64,000 nt of DNA from Tautonia plasticadhaerens (GTDB taxonomy: Bacteria > Planctomycetota > Planctomycetia > Isosphaerales > Isosphaeraceae): positions 7,750,001 to 7,814,000 of the forward strand of contig NZ_CP036426.1 of the NCBI RefSeq assembly GCF_007752535.1. Direction: 5' to 3'. The stretch's first letter is position 1. Every line of letters begins with the position of its first letter. Below the pieces are notes generated by a model. It saw only the letters and a program-made list of their open reading frames with translations, did not search any database and had not been told where the DNA came from. Below are positions 8,720 to 17,488 of the stretch, piece after piece. The position numbers and the translations under genes were made by a program.

Positions 8720-11700
8720 GTGCGGACGTTGGAAGCCGATCGACGCGGCGAGAATCCCCCCCGAGACGCCGAGCCGTCGGCCCCCGGAACGGGCCCCCCG
8801 GCGTCGTCGAAGGCGCGGTGGCGGCGGGTCGCGATGGCGGGCCTGGCGGTCCTGATCGGGATCACCAGCCTGGCCGTGGCCCGGGTCAACCCGTGGTTCG
8901 TCGCCCCCTATCTGGTGATGATGGGCTGGATCCTGCTCGGCCCCCGGGGCTCCTCCCGGGCCGCCGAGGGCGAGGGGGCCCCGACCCCGGGCCCCGCCCT
9001 CGGGCCGGCGGGACCGAGCCCGGCCGACGCGTTCGGCCGGGGCAACCGGCGGGTCGACCCCGCCCAGGATCGCCCGGGGCCGGGCCCGTCCTCCCCCCCC
9101 GACCGCGCGGCCCCCGAGCCGGCCCGGGTCCCCGCCGTCCGGGGCTGGTTCGCCCGGCGATCGAAGTCCGACGCCCCAGGACTCTCCCCCGACGACCCGC
9201 CCGAGTCCCCGGGGGCCGCCGCCGACCTCCTCCCGGTCGCCGAGACCGACGAGCCGCCGCCCCACTCGCCCGACCCCGCCACCCCGCCGTCGAAGGCCAG
9301 GCGCCGACGCCGCAAGAAGTCCGACCCGCCGGAGCCCGAAGCCCCGCCGACCGAGGTCGTCTGGGTCCGGGTCGGCGCGAACCAGTTCGTCCGCCAGGAG
9401 ATCCCCCTGGCCCCCCCCACGGCCGACCCGGACGGTGACGGTGTTGCGGGCTCCCCGCCCCCCTCCGACCCGGTCGATCCCCCCGGCGACTCCCGAGGGG
9501 GTAACCCTCCCGACGCTTGGGCCCTCGCCGAGCCGCCGGGTGACGCCCCGGAGGATGCCGAGCCCCCGGCCGATTCCTCCTTGGCCCCGGGCGTCGGCCC
9601 CGGCCTCGCCGGGGGAAACCGGCCCCGGTCCCTGCCGATCGACGGGGCGCCTCACGACCCGGAGGGCCCGGACGCCGAACCCGACCCGGAGCATCCCCGC
9701 CCCGATCCGGGCGACGGTCCCGGCCTCCTCGACCGCCCCTACGGGAATGCCCCGGTCGATCCCCCCGGTTCCCCGGACACTTCCTCCCCGATCCACCGGG
9801 CCGACGCGGAGGCCGCCCCTCATCCCGACTCCGACTCCGACCCGGCGGCGATCGACGACGACCCCGAGCCCGCCGACCTCCCCACCGGCGACGACGCCCC
9901 CGATCCGACCGTCGGCGCCTCCCTCGCCGTCGAGGGGCAGGATGCCCCCCCCGCCGACCCGGGGCTCGCCCCCGACTCGGGCCGAGGACCCTTCGAGGAC
10001 CCTATCGAGCCCGGCTCCGACGACCAGGAACCGGGAGGCTTCCAGGACGAACCCGAGGACGAGGACGACAGCCCCAGGGCTCTCGAGGACGACGACCTCG
10101 ACGACGAGACGGACGAACCCGACGACGACGATCCGAATGACTCCGGGCGTGATGCCTTCGACGACGACGACGACCCCGACGACGACGGCCCCAGTCTCGA
10201 TGATCGGGACGAGGACGAGGAAGACGAGGACGACCTCGACGGCGGGGACGACGACTTCCGTTCCCATACCGACGAGCGGGACGACGACCTCGACCCCGAC
10301 GAGGATGAGCCCGAATCCGACGACCTCGGGCCGGAAGTCGGCGAGGAGGAGTTCGGCGACGACGACCTCGACGGCGACGAGTCTGGGAATCTCGATGACG
10401 ACCCTCTCGACGATCTCGACGCCGACGATCTCGATGACGAGCCGGGAGACGACGACTTCCGGCCCGATCCCCCCCCGACCGGGACCGGCCTGGCCGAGGG
10501 GCCGGCGAGCGAACCCGGGGACGAGGGGACGGACCCGAACAACGACGACCCGTGGGACGAGGACGACGAGGACGACGACGACGAGGACCGCTGGGGGTCG
10601 AGCGCCGCGGAACTTGCCCAGTCGATCGTCGGCGACTCCCACCGGCCGGCCGATCCGCCCGACCGTCCCCAGTCGGAGCCCGAACCCGGGCCGGCGGCGG
10701 CCGAGCCCGAGCCCGAGCCCGAGCCGGGGGCGATCCCGTCGGGAGGGGGCGTCGTGGGCTACGGGCAGGACTTGCAGAGCTATCTGCAGGACCTGATCAA
10801 CATGGCCGGCGGCGCCGGCGTCAGCCGAGCCTCCCCGCCCCCGCAGCCGAGTCAGCCGGTCCGCCCCGAGCCTCCCATGCCCCCGGGCGTCGCCCCCCCC
10901 GAGCTGCCCTCGCCGAGGGAGCCGGAGGCCCGCTCCCCCGAGGGCGACCGGGGCGCCTCCGGCGAGGACGAGGACGACGCGGCGTCCAGGAGTCTCGTCG
11001 CCACCCCTGAACAACGGGACGACCCGTCCCCCCCGGTCGCCCTGGGGCCGGTGGCGGGGAGACCCGAGGCCGTCGACCTCCGGGGACCCAGGGCGGACGG
11101 AACCGCACCCGATCCGACCGGGGTGCCCGATCGGACCCCTCCCGGGCCCTCCGTGATCCGGTCCCCGGCCCCGGAAGGCCTGGCCGGGACCGGGACCGGT
11201 ACAGGTTCGGGTCCCCTCCCCTCGACCAGATCGACGGCCCCCGGGCCCCCGCTGCTCGTGCCGGGCACCCGCCTGGCGATCGGCCGGGGACCGGGGGTCG
11301 TGCTCGGACATCGGCCGGGGACGACCGTCCCCCGGGCCGAGCCGGACCACCGGGGGCCGATCTCCGGCTCCCGGCCCTTCCGCCCGCGGGCCCGATACCA
11401 CCCCCGGGCCCCACCAACCGCCCCCCGGGTCGCGCCCGACCGGCCGCCTCGGCGGCATCGGCCGGGCGTCGAGACGCGACCCGCCCCCGCCCCCGCCCGG
11501 CTCGTCGACGGGACCGGAAGGCTCGGCCGCGACCCGAGCCCGAAGGACCACCGCCGACGAACCCGGGCGACGGCGACCGGAAGACCCGAAGGACCTCGGC
11601 CGCGACCCGAGGTCCCCGGACGACCGGTCGCCCCCTTCCGGATCGGGCGGCGTCTCCTCGACCTCGCGAATCGAGGGGCCGCCGCCCGACCGTCCGCCGG

Positions 11701-11872
11701 GCCGCCGGATCGAGCCGCCAACCCGGCCACTCGACCGGGAACGGCTCCCCCCGCGTGGCCTCCCCCGATCGAGGTCTGGCCCGTCGACCGACGGCCGGTT
11801 AGATTCGAGGCCCGAATCCGCCGCCCGGCCCCGGCCGCCCGAACCGACCCCCGAGAGCTCGCGACGCGATGA
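8720..11872 (+). CDS. Giant Asp-rich, membrane-anchored hypothetical protein
   Basis: A protein of up to 1050 residues with unknown function. A single membrane helix lies near residues 38-62 (MAGLAVLIGITSLAVARVNP and after), followed by PWFVAPYLVMMGWILL. A conserved-looking island VVWVRVGANQFVRQEIP is near residue 215. Residues about 450-630 are dominated by Asp/Glu runs (DDDDPDDDG, DEDEEDEDD), and a less biased island, YGQDLQSYLQDLINMAGGAG, follows near 680. The tail is Pro/Arg/Gly-rich. The start is GTG behind GGGAG; an ATG at 8834 just before the helix is possible. Codon third positions look less coding after about 11.54 kb, where another frame looks better, so the last 110 residues may be wrong (frameshift or earlier end). 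The stop overlaps the next start (ATGA). Confidence 0.6.
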   Translation: MRTLEADRRGENPPRDAEPSAPGTGPPASSKARWRRVAMAGLAVLIGITSLAVARVNPWFVAPYLVMMGWILLGPRGSSRAAEGEGAPTPGPALGPAGPSPADAFGRGNRRVDPAQDRPGPGPSSPPDRAAPEPARVPAVRGWFARRSKSDAPGLSPDDPPESPGAAADLLPVAETDEPPPHSPDPATPPSKARRRRRKKSDPPEPEAPPTEVVWVRVGANQFVRQEIPLAPPTADPDGDGVAGSPPPSDPVDPPGDSRGGNPPDAWALAEPPGDAPEDAEPPADSSLAPGVGPGLAGGNRPRSLPIDGAPHDPEGPDAEPDPEHPRPDPGDGPGLLDRPYGNAPVDPPGSPDTSSPIHRADAEAAPHPDSDSDPAAIDDDPEPADLPTGDDAPDPTVGASLAVEGQDAPPADPGLAPDSGRGPFEDPIEPGSDDQEPGGFQDEPEDEDDSPRALEDDDLDDETDEPDDDDPNDSGRDAFDDDDDPDDDGPSLDDRDEDEEDEDDLDGGDDDFRSHTDERDDDLDPDEDEPESDDLGPEVGEEEFGDDDLDGDESGNLDDDPLDDLDADDLDDEPGDDDFRPDPPPTGTGLAEGPASEPGDEGTDPNNDDPWDEDDEDDDDEDRWGSSAAELAQSIVGDSHRPADPPDRPQSEPEPGPAAAEPEPEPEPGAIPSGGGVVGYGQDLQSYLQDLINMAGGAGVSRASPPPQPSQPVRPEPPMPPGVAPPELPSPREPEARSPEGDRGASGEDEDDAASRSLVATPEQRDDPSPPVALGPVAGRPEAVDLRGPRADGTAPDPTGVPDRTPPGPSVIRSPAPEGLAGTGTGTGSGPLPSTRSTAPGPPLLVPGTRLAIGRGPGVVLGHRPGTTVPRAEPDHRGPISGSRPFRPRARYHPRAPPTAPRVAPDRPPRRHRPGVETRPAPAPARLVDGTGRLGRDPSPKDHRRRTRATATGRPEGPRPRPEVPGRPVAPFRIGRRLLDLANRGAAARPSAGPPDRAANPATRPGTAPPAWPPPIEVWPVDRRPVRFEARIRRPAPAARTDPRELATR
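11777..11805 (+). promoter_or_regulatory. Candidate promoter for the M14 peptidase-like gene
   Basis: TGGCCC (11777-11782), 17 bases, then TAGATT (11800-11805), 64 bases before the start at 11869. The -10 resembles TAGACT at 16591. It sits inside the doubtful 3' end of the Asp-rich gene, which argues that this end may not be coding. Confidence 0.3.
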
Positions 11873-13914
11873 CCCTACGGACCGGATCTCGCCTGCTGCT
11901 GTTCGCCCTGGCGTCGCTGGGGCCCATGGCCCCGTCCCGGGCCCGGGACGACGCCCCTGCCCTCTTCCCCGAGGGCTACCTGGACGCCGACGCCCTCGAC
12001 GCCCGCCTCCGGGAGCTGGCCGAGGCCCACCCCGACGCCGTCCGCCTCCGGTCGATCGCCACCTCCGGCGAGGGCCGTGACGTCTGGCTCGTCACCCTCG
12101 GCGAGGAGCCCGGCGAGGACCCGAAGGACCGGCCGCCGGCCGTCCTGATCGTCGCCAACCTGGAGGCCGACCACGTGGTCGGCAGCCAGGTCGCGCTGGG
12201 GCTGGTCGAGCGGCTCGCCGGGGAGGACGGGGGCGACGAAGCCATGCGGGAATTCCTCGACGACCACACGCTCTACGTCGTCCCCCGCCTGAATCCCGAC
12301 GGCGCCGACCGGCTGTTCGAGGAGCCCCGGCGGGCCCTCCACACCAACCTCTCGCCCACCGACGAGGACCGAGACGCCCGGGCCGACGAGGACGGCCCCG
12401 ACGACCTGGACGACGACGGCCTGATCCTCCGGATGCGGGCGAAGGACGAGGATGCCACCCTCGTCCCCGACGACGACGACCCCCGGATCCTCCGCCCGGC
12501 CGAGGCCGCCGAGGGGGAGCGGCCGGCCTATTCCGAATACGACGAGGGGACCGACGAGGACGGCGACGGCACCCTCAATGAAGACCCCGAAGGCGGCGTG
12601 AACCTCAACCGCAACTGGCCCCACGACTGGACCGAGCTGACCGACGCAGCCGGATTCAGCCCCGCCGGCGAGCCCGAGGTGTTCGGCCTGATCCGGTTCT
12701 GCTACGACCACCCCGAGATCGCCGCCGTCTGGACCTTCACCCTGCACGACTCCCTCCGCACCGAGCCCAAGAAGCCCGGCACGACCCTCGCCGACGCCGA
12801 CCTCCCCTACTTCGTCGAGCTGTCCAAGGCCTACCGGAAGCTGATCGCCCCCCCCAAGCCGGAGGCCGAGGCCGACGGCGAGGCGGAGCCCGACGCCGAC
12901 GACGAGCCCGCCGAAGATCCCGAGACGCCGGAAGAGCCCGCCCCCATCGTCGACGGCGACGACCCCCTCGCCGCCGTGCCCGAGGCGATGCGGGACCGTG
13001 TCATCGAGGCGTTCGAGGGGCTCCCGGCCGAGGAGCAGGACCGCCTGCTCGACGAGTTCAACGAGGCCTCCCCCCTGGGACGGGCCCGGATGCTCGCCCA
13101 GTTCCTCGCCCGGATCGGCGCGGGCGAGGGAGCGGGAGAGGGCGAGACGGCCGAGGCCGGGGAGGAGGAGGAGGAGGAAGAGGATGAGGCGGAACCCCGG
13201 CCTTCGCCCGGCGGCGGCCCGGCCCCGGCGGCCAGCTCGGCCCTCGGCGCGACGACCGACGGAGCGATGAGCGAGTGGGCCTACCACCAGTTCGGCGCCG
13301 TCGCCGTGGCCTCCTCCCTCTGGCCCGAGCCCTCGCTCCCCGAGCCCGCCGAGGGGGAATCCAAGCCCCCCGCCGACGGCGAGGCCCGCTGGCTCTACTG
13401 GAACGACGAGGTGATGGGCGGCCGGGCCTTCGTCCCCTTCGACGAGGTCGAGCACCCGACGCTCGGCACGGTCGAGGTCGGCGGCTGGCTGCCCGGCGTC
13501 CGGGTCAACCCGCCGATCGGCGAGGTGGAGGCGATCACCGAGGTCCAGCGCCGGTTCCTGGCAGATCTCGTCGGCCGGCTCGCCTCGCTGGCGATCGTCG
13601 ACGCGAAGGCCGAGGCGAAGGGGGCCGGCGTCTTCGAGGTCACCGCCCGGGTCGAGAACCCCGGCTCTTTCCCGACCGCCCTGGCCCAGGGCGTCACCAC
13701 CCGGCAGGCCCCCCCGGTGCTCGTCCGCCCGAGGCTCGGCGAGGCGAGGCTGCTGGCCGGTCCGACGCTCGACCGGATCGACGCCCTGGAGGGCTCGGGT
13801 GGGTCGAGGGAGTACCGCTGGCTGATCCTGGCCCCCGACGGGGTGGATTCGATCGAGCTGGAGGCCTCCTGCCCCCGGGCAGGCCGGGTCGTCGAGACGA
13901 TCGAGCTGCCGTGA
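11869..13914 (+). CDS. M14-family carboxypeptidase-like protein with altered active site
   Basis: A 681-residue exported protein of the zinc carboxypeptidase (M14) fold, paralogous to the gene at 14757. The signal peptide covers roughly residues 1-26. Shared blocks include VVPRLNPDGADR, NLNRNWPHDW with the substrate Arg248, and His293 in TFTLHDS as the third zinc ligand. The first zinc motif, HxxE in the family and in the paralogue, reads E99-A-D-H102 here. The catalytic Glu found in the paralogue's SYTNELW aligns with Ser483 (VASSLW). It may bind metal differently or be a non-catalytic binding protein. Acidic DxDxDG-like loops (DEDGDGTLNED) suggest calcium sites. An acidic Pro/Glu/Asp-rich insert of about 140 residues (about 325-465) separates the two halves. 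Its stop overlaps the next gene (GTGA). Confidence 0.85.
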   Translation: MTLRTGSRLLLFALASLGPMAPSRARDDAPALFPEGYLDADALDARLRELAEAHPDAVRLRSIATSGEGRDVWLVTLGEEPGEDPKDRPPAVLIVANLEADHVVGSQVALGLVERLAGEDGGDEAMREFLDDHTLYVVPRLNPDGADRLFEEPRRALHTNLSPTDEDRDARADEDGPDDLDDDGLILRMRAKDEDATLVPDDDDPRILRPAEAAEGERPAYSEYDEGTDEDGDGTLNEDPEGGVNLNRNWPHDWTELTDAAGFSPAGEPEVFGLIRFCYDHPEIAAVWTFTLHDSLRTEPKKPGTTLADADLPYFVELSKAYRKLIAPPKPEAEADGEAEPDADDEPAEDPETPEEPAPIVDGDDPLAAVPEAMRDRVIEAFEGLPAEEQDRLLDEFNEASPLGRARMLAQFLARIGAGEGAGEGETAEAGEEEEEEEDEAEPRPSPGGGPAPAASSALGATTDGAMSEWAYHQFGAVAVASSLWPEPSLPEPAEGESKPPADGEARWLYWNDEVMGGRAFVPFDEVEHPTLGTVEVGGWLPGVRVNPPIGEVEAITEVQRRFLADLVGRLASLAIVDAKAEAKGAGVFEVTARVENPGSFPTALAQGVTTRQAPPVLVRPRLGEARLLAGPTLDRIDALEGSGGSREYRWLILAPDGVDSIELEASCPRAGRVVETIELP

Positions 13915-14222
13915 GCGGCCCCTTCACGGTCGACGACGTGTTTCGAGGTCCCCAGCTCCTCTCGGGGAGATCACCGACGGAGGTCGCCGGGCTCCTCGGG
14001 CAGCCGGAGGGCTGGCGGGTCGAGCGGCTCTCCCGGGGGAGCAGGGCCGGGTCGGGCTGGGTCCTGCGAGAGTACAATGCCGAAGGGGTGCCCACCGGCC
14101 GGATGATCCAGTGGCATCCCGGCGGCGGCCATCACGGCGCCGACCCTTACTGGAAGGTGAGCAGCCCCGCCGGGGGAGTCGTCCGCGTGGGACCGCAATT
14201 CGGCCGAGGAGCCGGGCCATGA
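13911..14222 (+). CDS. Small protein resembling a polymorphic-toxin C-terminal domain
   Basis: A 103-residue protein starting at a GTG that overlaps the preceding stop (GTGA). It contains GWRVERLSRGSRAGSGWVLREYN, here quoted only as GWRVERLSRGS then GWVLREYN, and a His-rich core MIQWHPGGGHHGADPYWKVS. I associate this signature with C-terminal domains of Rhs-like polymorphic toxins, from memory rather than a search; the HH pair and nearby polar residues could form a nuclease-type site. There is no secretion signal or delivery domain, so it would be an orphan domain. The following gene, coupled by ATGA, resembles an immunity protein. It lies between two M14 peptidase paralogues. Function is inferred; it could also be a domesticated or inactive remnant. 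Confidence 0.6.
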   Translation: MSGPFTVDDVFRGPQLLSGRSPTEVAGLLGQPEGWRVERLSRGSRAGSGWVLREYNAEGVPTGRMIQWHPGGGHHGADPYWKVSSPAGGVVRVGPQFGRGAGP

Positions 14223-14719
14223 ACCTCGCCCTGATCGACCTCGACGCGCCGATCGTCCCCGACGAGGGACTGGGCGGCGTGGCCCTCAGGGAGGAGCTCA
14301 GCACTCAACTTGCCGGACTGCTCGATGCCTCGCCCGGAGGAGACGCCTCGTTCGAACTGGTCTCGCCCGCCGAGGCCCGCTTCCGGCCGGGGGACGGCGA
14401 GGTCGAGATCGCCGTCGACGTGCGAACCGGCCGGATCTTCAAGCTCATCGCCCGCCCCGGCTATCGGGGTACGCTCTTCGGCGCCATCCGGGTCGGCATG
14501 ACCGCCCAGGAGGCCATGCGCCTGGAACCCCGGCTCTACTTCGACGAGGCGGAGGGAGCCCTCTACTGCCGGGGCGTCGCCGGCGTGCAACTGGACCTCG
14601 ACGACCCCGACCCGCCCTCGGGCCTCGTCCCCGGGCTTCCGATCGTCGCGATCTGCGTCTTCGCCAAGGAGATCGAGACACTCGGGGGGCAGGACGGCGA
14701 CTGGTGGACGACCGGATGA
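14219..14719 (+). CDS. Putative immunity-type protein
   Basis: A 166-residue cytoplasmic protein without signal peptide. The core GTLFGAIRVGMTAQEAMR, then YFDEAEGALYC and GVAGVQLDLDDPDP, matches the pattern of small proteins commonly encoded beside polymorphic toxins (from memory of such loci; no search done). The start ATG overlaps the stop of the toxin-like gene, which suggests coupled translation as expected for a toxin/antidote pair, although the order here is toxin first. Acidic composition fits a protein that blocks a basic toxin surface. It could instead be a general conserved hypothetical protein. Confidence 0.55.
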   Translation: MNLALIDLDAPIVPDEGLGGVALREELSTQLAGLLDASPGGDASFELVSPAEARFRPGDGEVEIAVDVRTGRIFKLIARPGYRGTLFGAIRVGMTAQEAMRLEPRLYFDEAEGALYCRGVAGVQLDLDDPDPPSGLVPGLPIVAICVFAKEIETLGGQDGDWWTTG

Positions 14720-14756
14720 GGCCCTCGCCCCGACCGTTTCCGCGAAAGGCTTGCTG

Positions 14757-16526
14757 ATGCGACAACTTGCCGCGACCCTCCTCACGCTCTCCGCGCTGGC
14801 CCCCGCCGTCTCGTCTGCCGACGACTCGGCCGGCCCCTACTTCGAGCCGAAGGTCCGGATCGCCTTCAACAGGCTGTACGACTATCCCGAGCTCGTCGAG
14901 GCGATGCGGGCCCTCGTCGACGGCCACCCCGATTTGCTCTCGATGGAGTCGGTGGGCCAGAGCGTCGAGGGCCGGGACATCTGGTGCATCACCGTCAACA
15001 ACCCCGAGACGGGGCCCGACGCGAGCAAGCCCGCCTTCTACTGCGAGGGGAACGTCCACGGCAACGAGGTGCAGGCGGCCGAGGCCTGCCTGTACCTCGC
15101 CTGGTACCTCGCCGAGAATTACGGGAGGCTTGATAAGGTCACCGAGATGGTCGACCGCCGCGCCTTCTACGTCCTGCCCACGGTCAACCCCGACGGCCGG
15201 GCCTGGTGGTTCGACGCCCCGAACACCCCCAGCACCTCCCGGAGCGGCAAGTCCCCGGTCGACGACGACCGGGACGGCCTGCTCGACGAGGACGGCTACG
15301 ACGACCTCGACGGCGACGGCCAGATCGTCCTCATGCGCCGCAAGAGCCCCGACGGCCGGTACGTCCTCTCGGGGGACGACCCGAGGGAGATGGTCCCGAT
15401 CCGGCCCGAGGACGAGGCCCGGGGAGACCGCTACGAGCTGCTCGGCTACGAGGGGACCGACGAGGACGGCGACGGCGACGTCAACGAGGACCAGCCCGGC
15501 TACTACGACATGAACCGGAACTGGCCGGCCGACTGGCAGCCCGGCCACATCCAGGGCGGGGCAGGGCCGTTCCCGCTCTGCTGGCCGGAGACGAGGTCGA
15601 TCGCCGAGTTCATCCTCGACCGGCCGAACATCGCCGGGGTGCAGTCGTACCACAACGCCGCCGGGATGATCCTCCGGGGGCCCGCCCACCCGAGCCGGGA
15701 GTCGGAGTACCCCCGGGAGGACGAGAACATCGCCCGGGCGATCGGCGAGGTCGGCACCCGGCTGCTGCCGTTCTACCGGAACTTCATCATCTACAAGGAC
15801 CTGTACGCGGTCCGCGGCGGGTTCGTGAACTGGACTTACGAGCACCTCGGCATCTTCTCGTATACTAATGAGCTGTGGAACAACGCCCAGCTGCTGGGGT
15901 CCCAGGCCGGCCAGGGCGGGGGGCTGGAGGACGCCGTCGGCGCGAGCGGGGAGGCGGCGCAGCTGTTCGCCAACGACCGCCTGATGCTCGGCGCCAACTT
16001 CATCGATTGGCACGAGTTCGACCACCCGACCTATGGCCCGATCGAGCTGGGGGGCTTCGTCAAGCAGTCGCAGCGCGTCCCCCCTCCCTTCCTGCTGGAG
16101 GAACTCTGTCACCGCAATACGGCCTTCGTCCTCTACCACGCCGACCAGATGCCGCTGCTGGACTGGGCCGGGGTCGAGGTCGAGGGACTCGGCGACGGGC
16201 TGTATCAGGTGACCGCCTCGGTCGAGAACGCCCGGGCCATTCCCACCCGGTCGGCCCAGGCCCGGCGCCGGGACATCGGCCTGCCGGATCGGTTCAGCCT
16301 CTCCGGGGACGGCATCGAGGTCCTCGGCGGCGGCCGGCTGCTGGACGCCGACACCGGCCGGGTCGAGCCCCAGGAACACACGCCCGACCGCATCGAACTG
16401 CCCGGGGGCGTCGAGGGGCGGTCGATCGCCCGGGTCCGCTGGTTCATCCGGGGGGACGGCGAGGCCACCGTCCGCTTCGAGGCCCAGAAGGGCGGGACGC
16501 TGGAGCGGGCGGTGAGCCTGGACTGA
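14757..16526 (+). CDS. M14-family zinc carboxypeptidase, secreted
   Basis: A 589-residue exported metallopeptidase. The signal peptide is MRQLAATLLTLSALAPAVSS. Zinc ligands are H101 and E104 (GNVHGNE) and H299 (SYHNAAG). VNPDGR and DMNRNWPADW are family blocks, and the catalytic Glu is E372 (SYTNELW). An insert between the motifs holds two acidic DxDxDG-like loops (DDDRDGLLDEDG and DEDGDGDVNED), likely calcium sites, at the same place as in the paralogue at 11869. The C-terminal part, about 150 residues, looks like a beta-sandwich domain (LYQVTASVENARAIPT). The start ATG was chosen over upstream TTG and CTG because AAAGG lies 7 bases before it. All catalytic residues are intact, in contrast to its paralogue. 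Confidence 0.9.
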   Translation: MRQLAATLLTLSALAPAVSSADDSAGPYFEPKVRIAFNRLYDYPELVEAMRALVDGHPDLLSMESVGQSVEGRDIWCITVNNPETGPDASKPAFYCEGNVHGNEVQAAEACLYLAWYLAENYGRLDKVTEMVDRRAFYVLPTVNPDGRAWWFDAPNTPSTSRSGKSPVDDDRDGLLDEDGYDDLDGDGQIVLMRRKSPDGRYVLSGDDPREMVPIRPEDEARGDRYELLGYEGTDEDGDGDVNEDQPGYYDMNRNWPADWQPGHIQGGAGPFPLCWPETRSIAEFILDRPNIAGVQSYHNAAGMILRGPAHPSRESEYPREDENIARAIGEVGTRLLPFYRNFIIYKDLYAVRGGFVNWTYEHLGIFSYTNELWNNAQLLGSQAGQGGGLEDAVGASGEAAQLFANDRLMLGANFIDWHEFDHPTYGPIELGGFVKQSQRVPPPFLLEELCHRNTAFVLYHADQMPLLDWAGVEVEGLGDGLYQVTASVENARAIPTRSAQARRRDIGLPDRFSLSGDGIEVLGGGRLLDADTGRVEPQEHTPDRIELPGGVEGRSIARVRWFIRGDGEATVRFEAQKGGTLERAVSLD

Positions 16527-16567
16527 GCGAGGGGGAAGGCCGAGGGCCGCCCCGGCCGCCATCCTCC

Positions 16568-16596
16568 TTGCCCCCGGCGGGCCGATCCGTTAGACT
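16568..16596 (+). promoter_or_regulatory. Candidate sigma-70-type promoter
   Basis: TTGCCC (16568-16573), 17-base spacer, TAGACT (16591-16596), 85 bases before the TPR protein start at 16682. It has good spacing and stands out in very GC-rich DNA. Confidence 0.5.
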
Positions 16597-16681
16597 CCGA
16601 TCCGTACCGAAAGGAGTCGCCCGGTCCCCCGATCCGATCGATCGGGGCAGGGAGCACGGCACACACGGAAGGAGCCGAACG

Positions 16682-17206
16682 ATGCCCAGACGCGTCTGGA
16701 TCGCCGCGTTGAGCCTCTGGCCGGGGCTGCCGCAGGTGTGGTCGGGGCAGGAGGTCATGGGGCTGATCCTGGCGGGCTTATTCGCGGCGACCCTCAATGC
16801 GGCCATCGTCACCCACCTGATCTGGACCGAGGCCGTGTCGCCCGCCCTGACGACCTTCGTCACCGCGCTGGCCGCCGGCACCTGGGTGGCGGGACTGGCC
16901 TATACGCTTTGGTGGGTCTTGCGGTGCCACCCGGAGCGCTACCGGGCCGAGATCGAGCAGCTCTACCGCGAGGCTACCGAGCACTACCTCCGGGGCCGTT
17001 GGAACGACGCCCGGCGCCGGTTCGAGCAGATCCTGACGATGGACGAGACCGACGCCGACACCCTGATGCACCTGGGCACCCTGTTCCTCCGCACCGAGCA
17101 ACCCGACCAGGCCCGCCGGGCCTTCCGCCAGTGCCTGGAGCTGGAGGGCGGCACCAAGTGGCGATGGGAGATCGACCAGGCCCTCGCCCGGCTGGGCAAC
17201 GGCTGA
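16682..17206 (+). CDS. Membrane protein with TPR repeats
   Basis: A 174-residue protein. Two hydrophobic helices lie near residues 24-45 and 52-76, so the rest is probably cytoplasmic. The C-terminal 90 residues form about two TPR units (AEIEQLYREATEHYLRGRWN and ADTLMHLGTLFLRTEQPDQA, the latter ending with RRAFRQCLELEGG). Such proteins usually act as scaffolds; the partner is unknown. The ATG has a strong GGAAGGAG site 7 bases upstream, and a candidate promoter lies at 16568-16596. clpC follows after 282 bases. Confidence 0.8.
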   Translation: MPRRVWIAALSLWPGLPQVWSGQEVMGLILAGLFAATLNAAIVTHLIWTEAVSPALTTFVTALAAGTWVAGLAYTLWWVLRCHPERYRAEIEQLYREATEHYLRGRWNDARRRFEQILTMDETDADTLMHLGTLFLRTEQPDQARRAFRQCLELEGGTKWRWEIDQALARLGNG

Positions 17207-17488
17207 ACCGGCCCGCGACCCGGCCCCCTCGCCCCCCCGAAACCCGGGAGAGGTTGAAAAGCGGGGGGAGGGTGCCGACAATTGACTTCGAGTAGGGTCC
17301 CCGGCGCCGGGGCGGCGCGGCCGGCGGCTCGCCCGACCGCGATCGCCGTCCCCCGGGGAGCCCCGGGCCGACCGGACCGGACAGGACCACCCGAGAACAA
17401 GCGGTCGCACCGCGTCGTATCATCGTTTGAGGATGCCCCGGCCCGGTGCGGCCCCGGCCGGGCGGACAGCCGTCGGAGTCGATCGCTG

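Noticed and set aside
9800-10600. GAC/GAG repeats as a possible repeat array or unstable tract
   Set aside because: They stay in one reading frame and encode an Asp/Glu-rich tract without fixed period, so they are coding composition rather than an array.
8153-11551. A very long minus-strand open frame (1132 codons) with Val-rich stretches
   Set aside because: It is the antisense of hemC's end and the Asp-rich gene; the Val runs are GAC/GTC read backwards. The plus-strand frame has a clear membrane helix and family-like blocks.
17282-17488. N-terminal extension of ClpC by 69 residues
   Set aside because: The extension is Pro/Arg-rich and unlike any ClpC; the family starts at [12 protein letters not shown].
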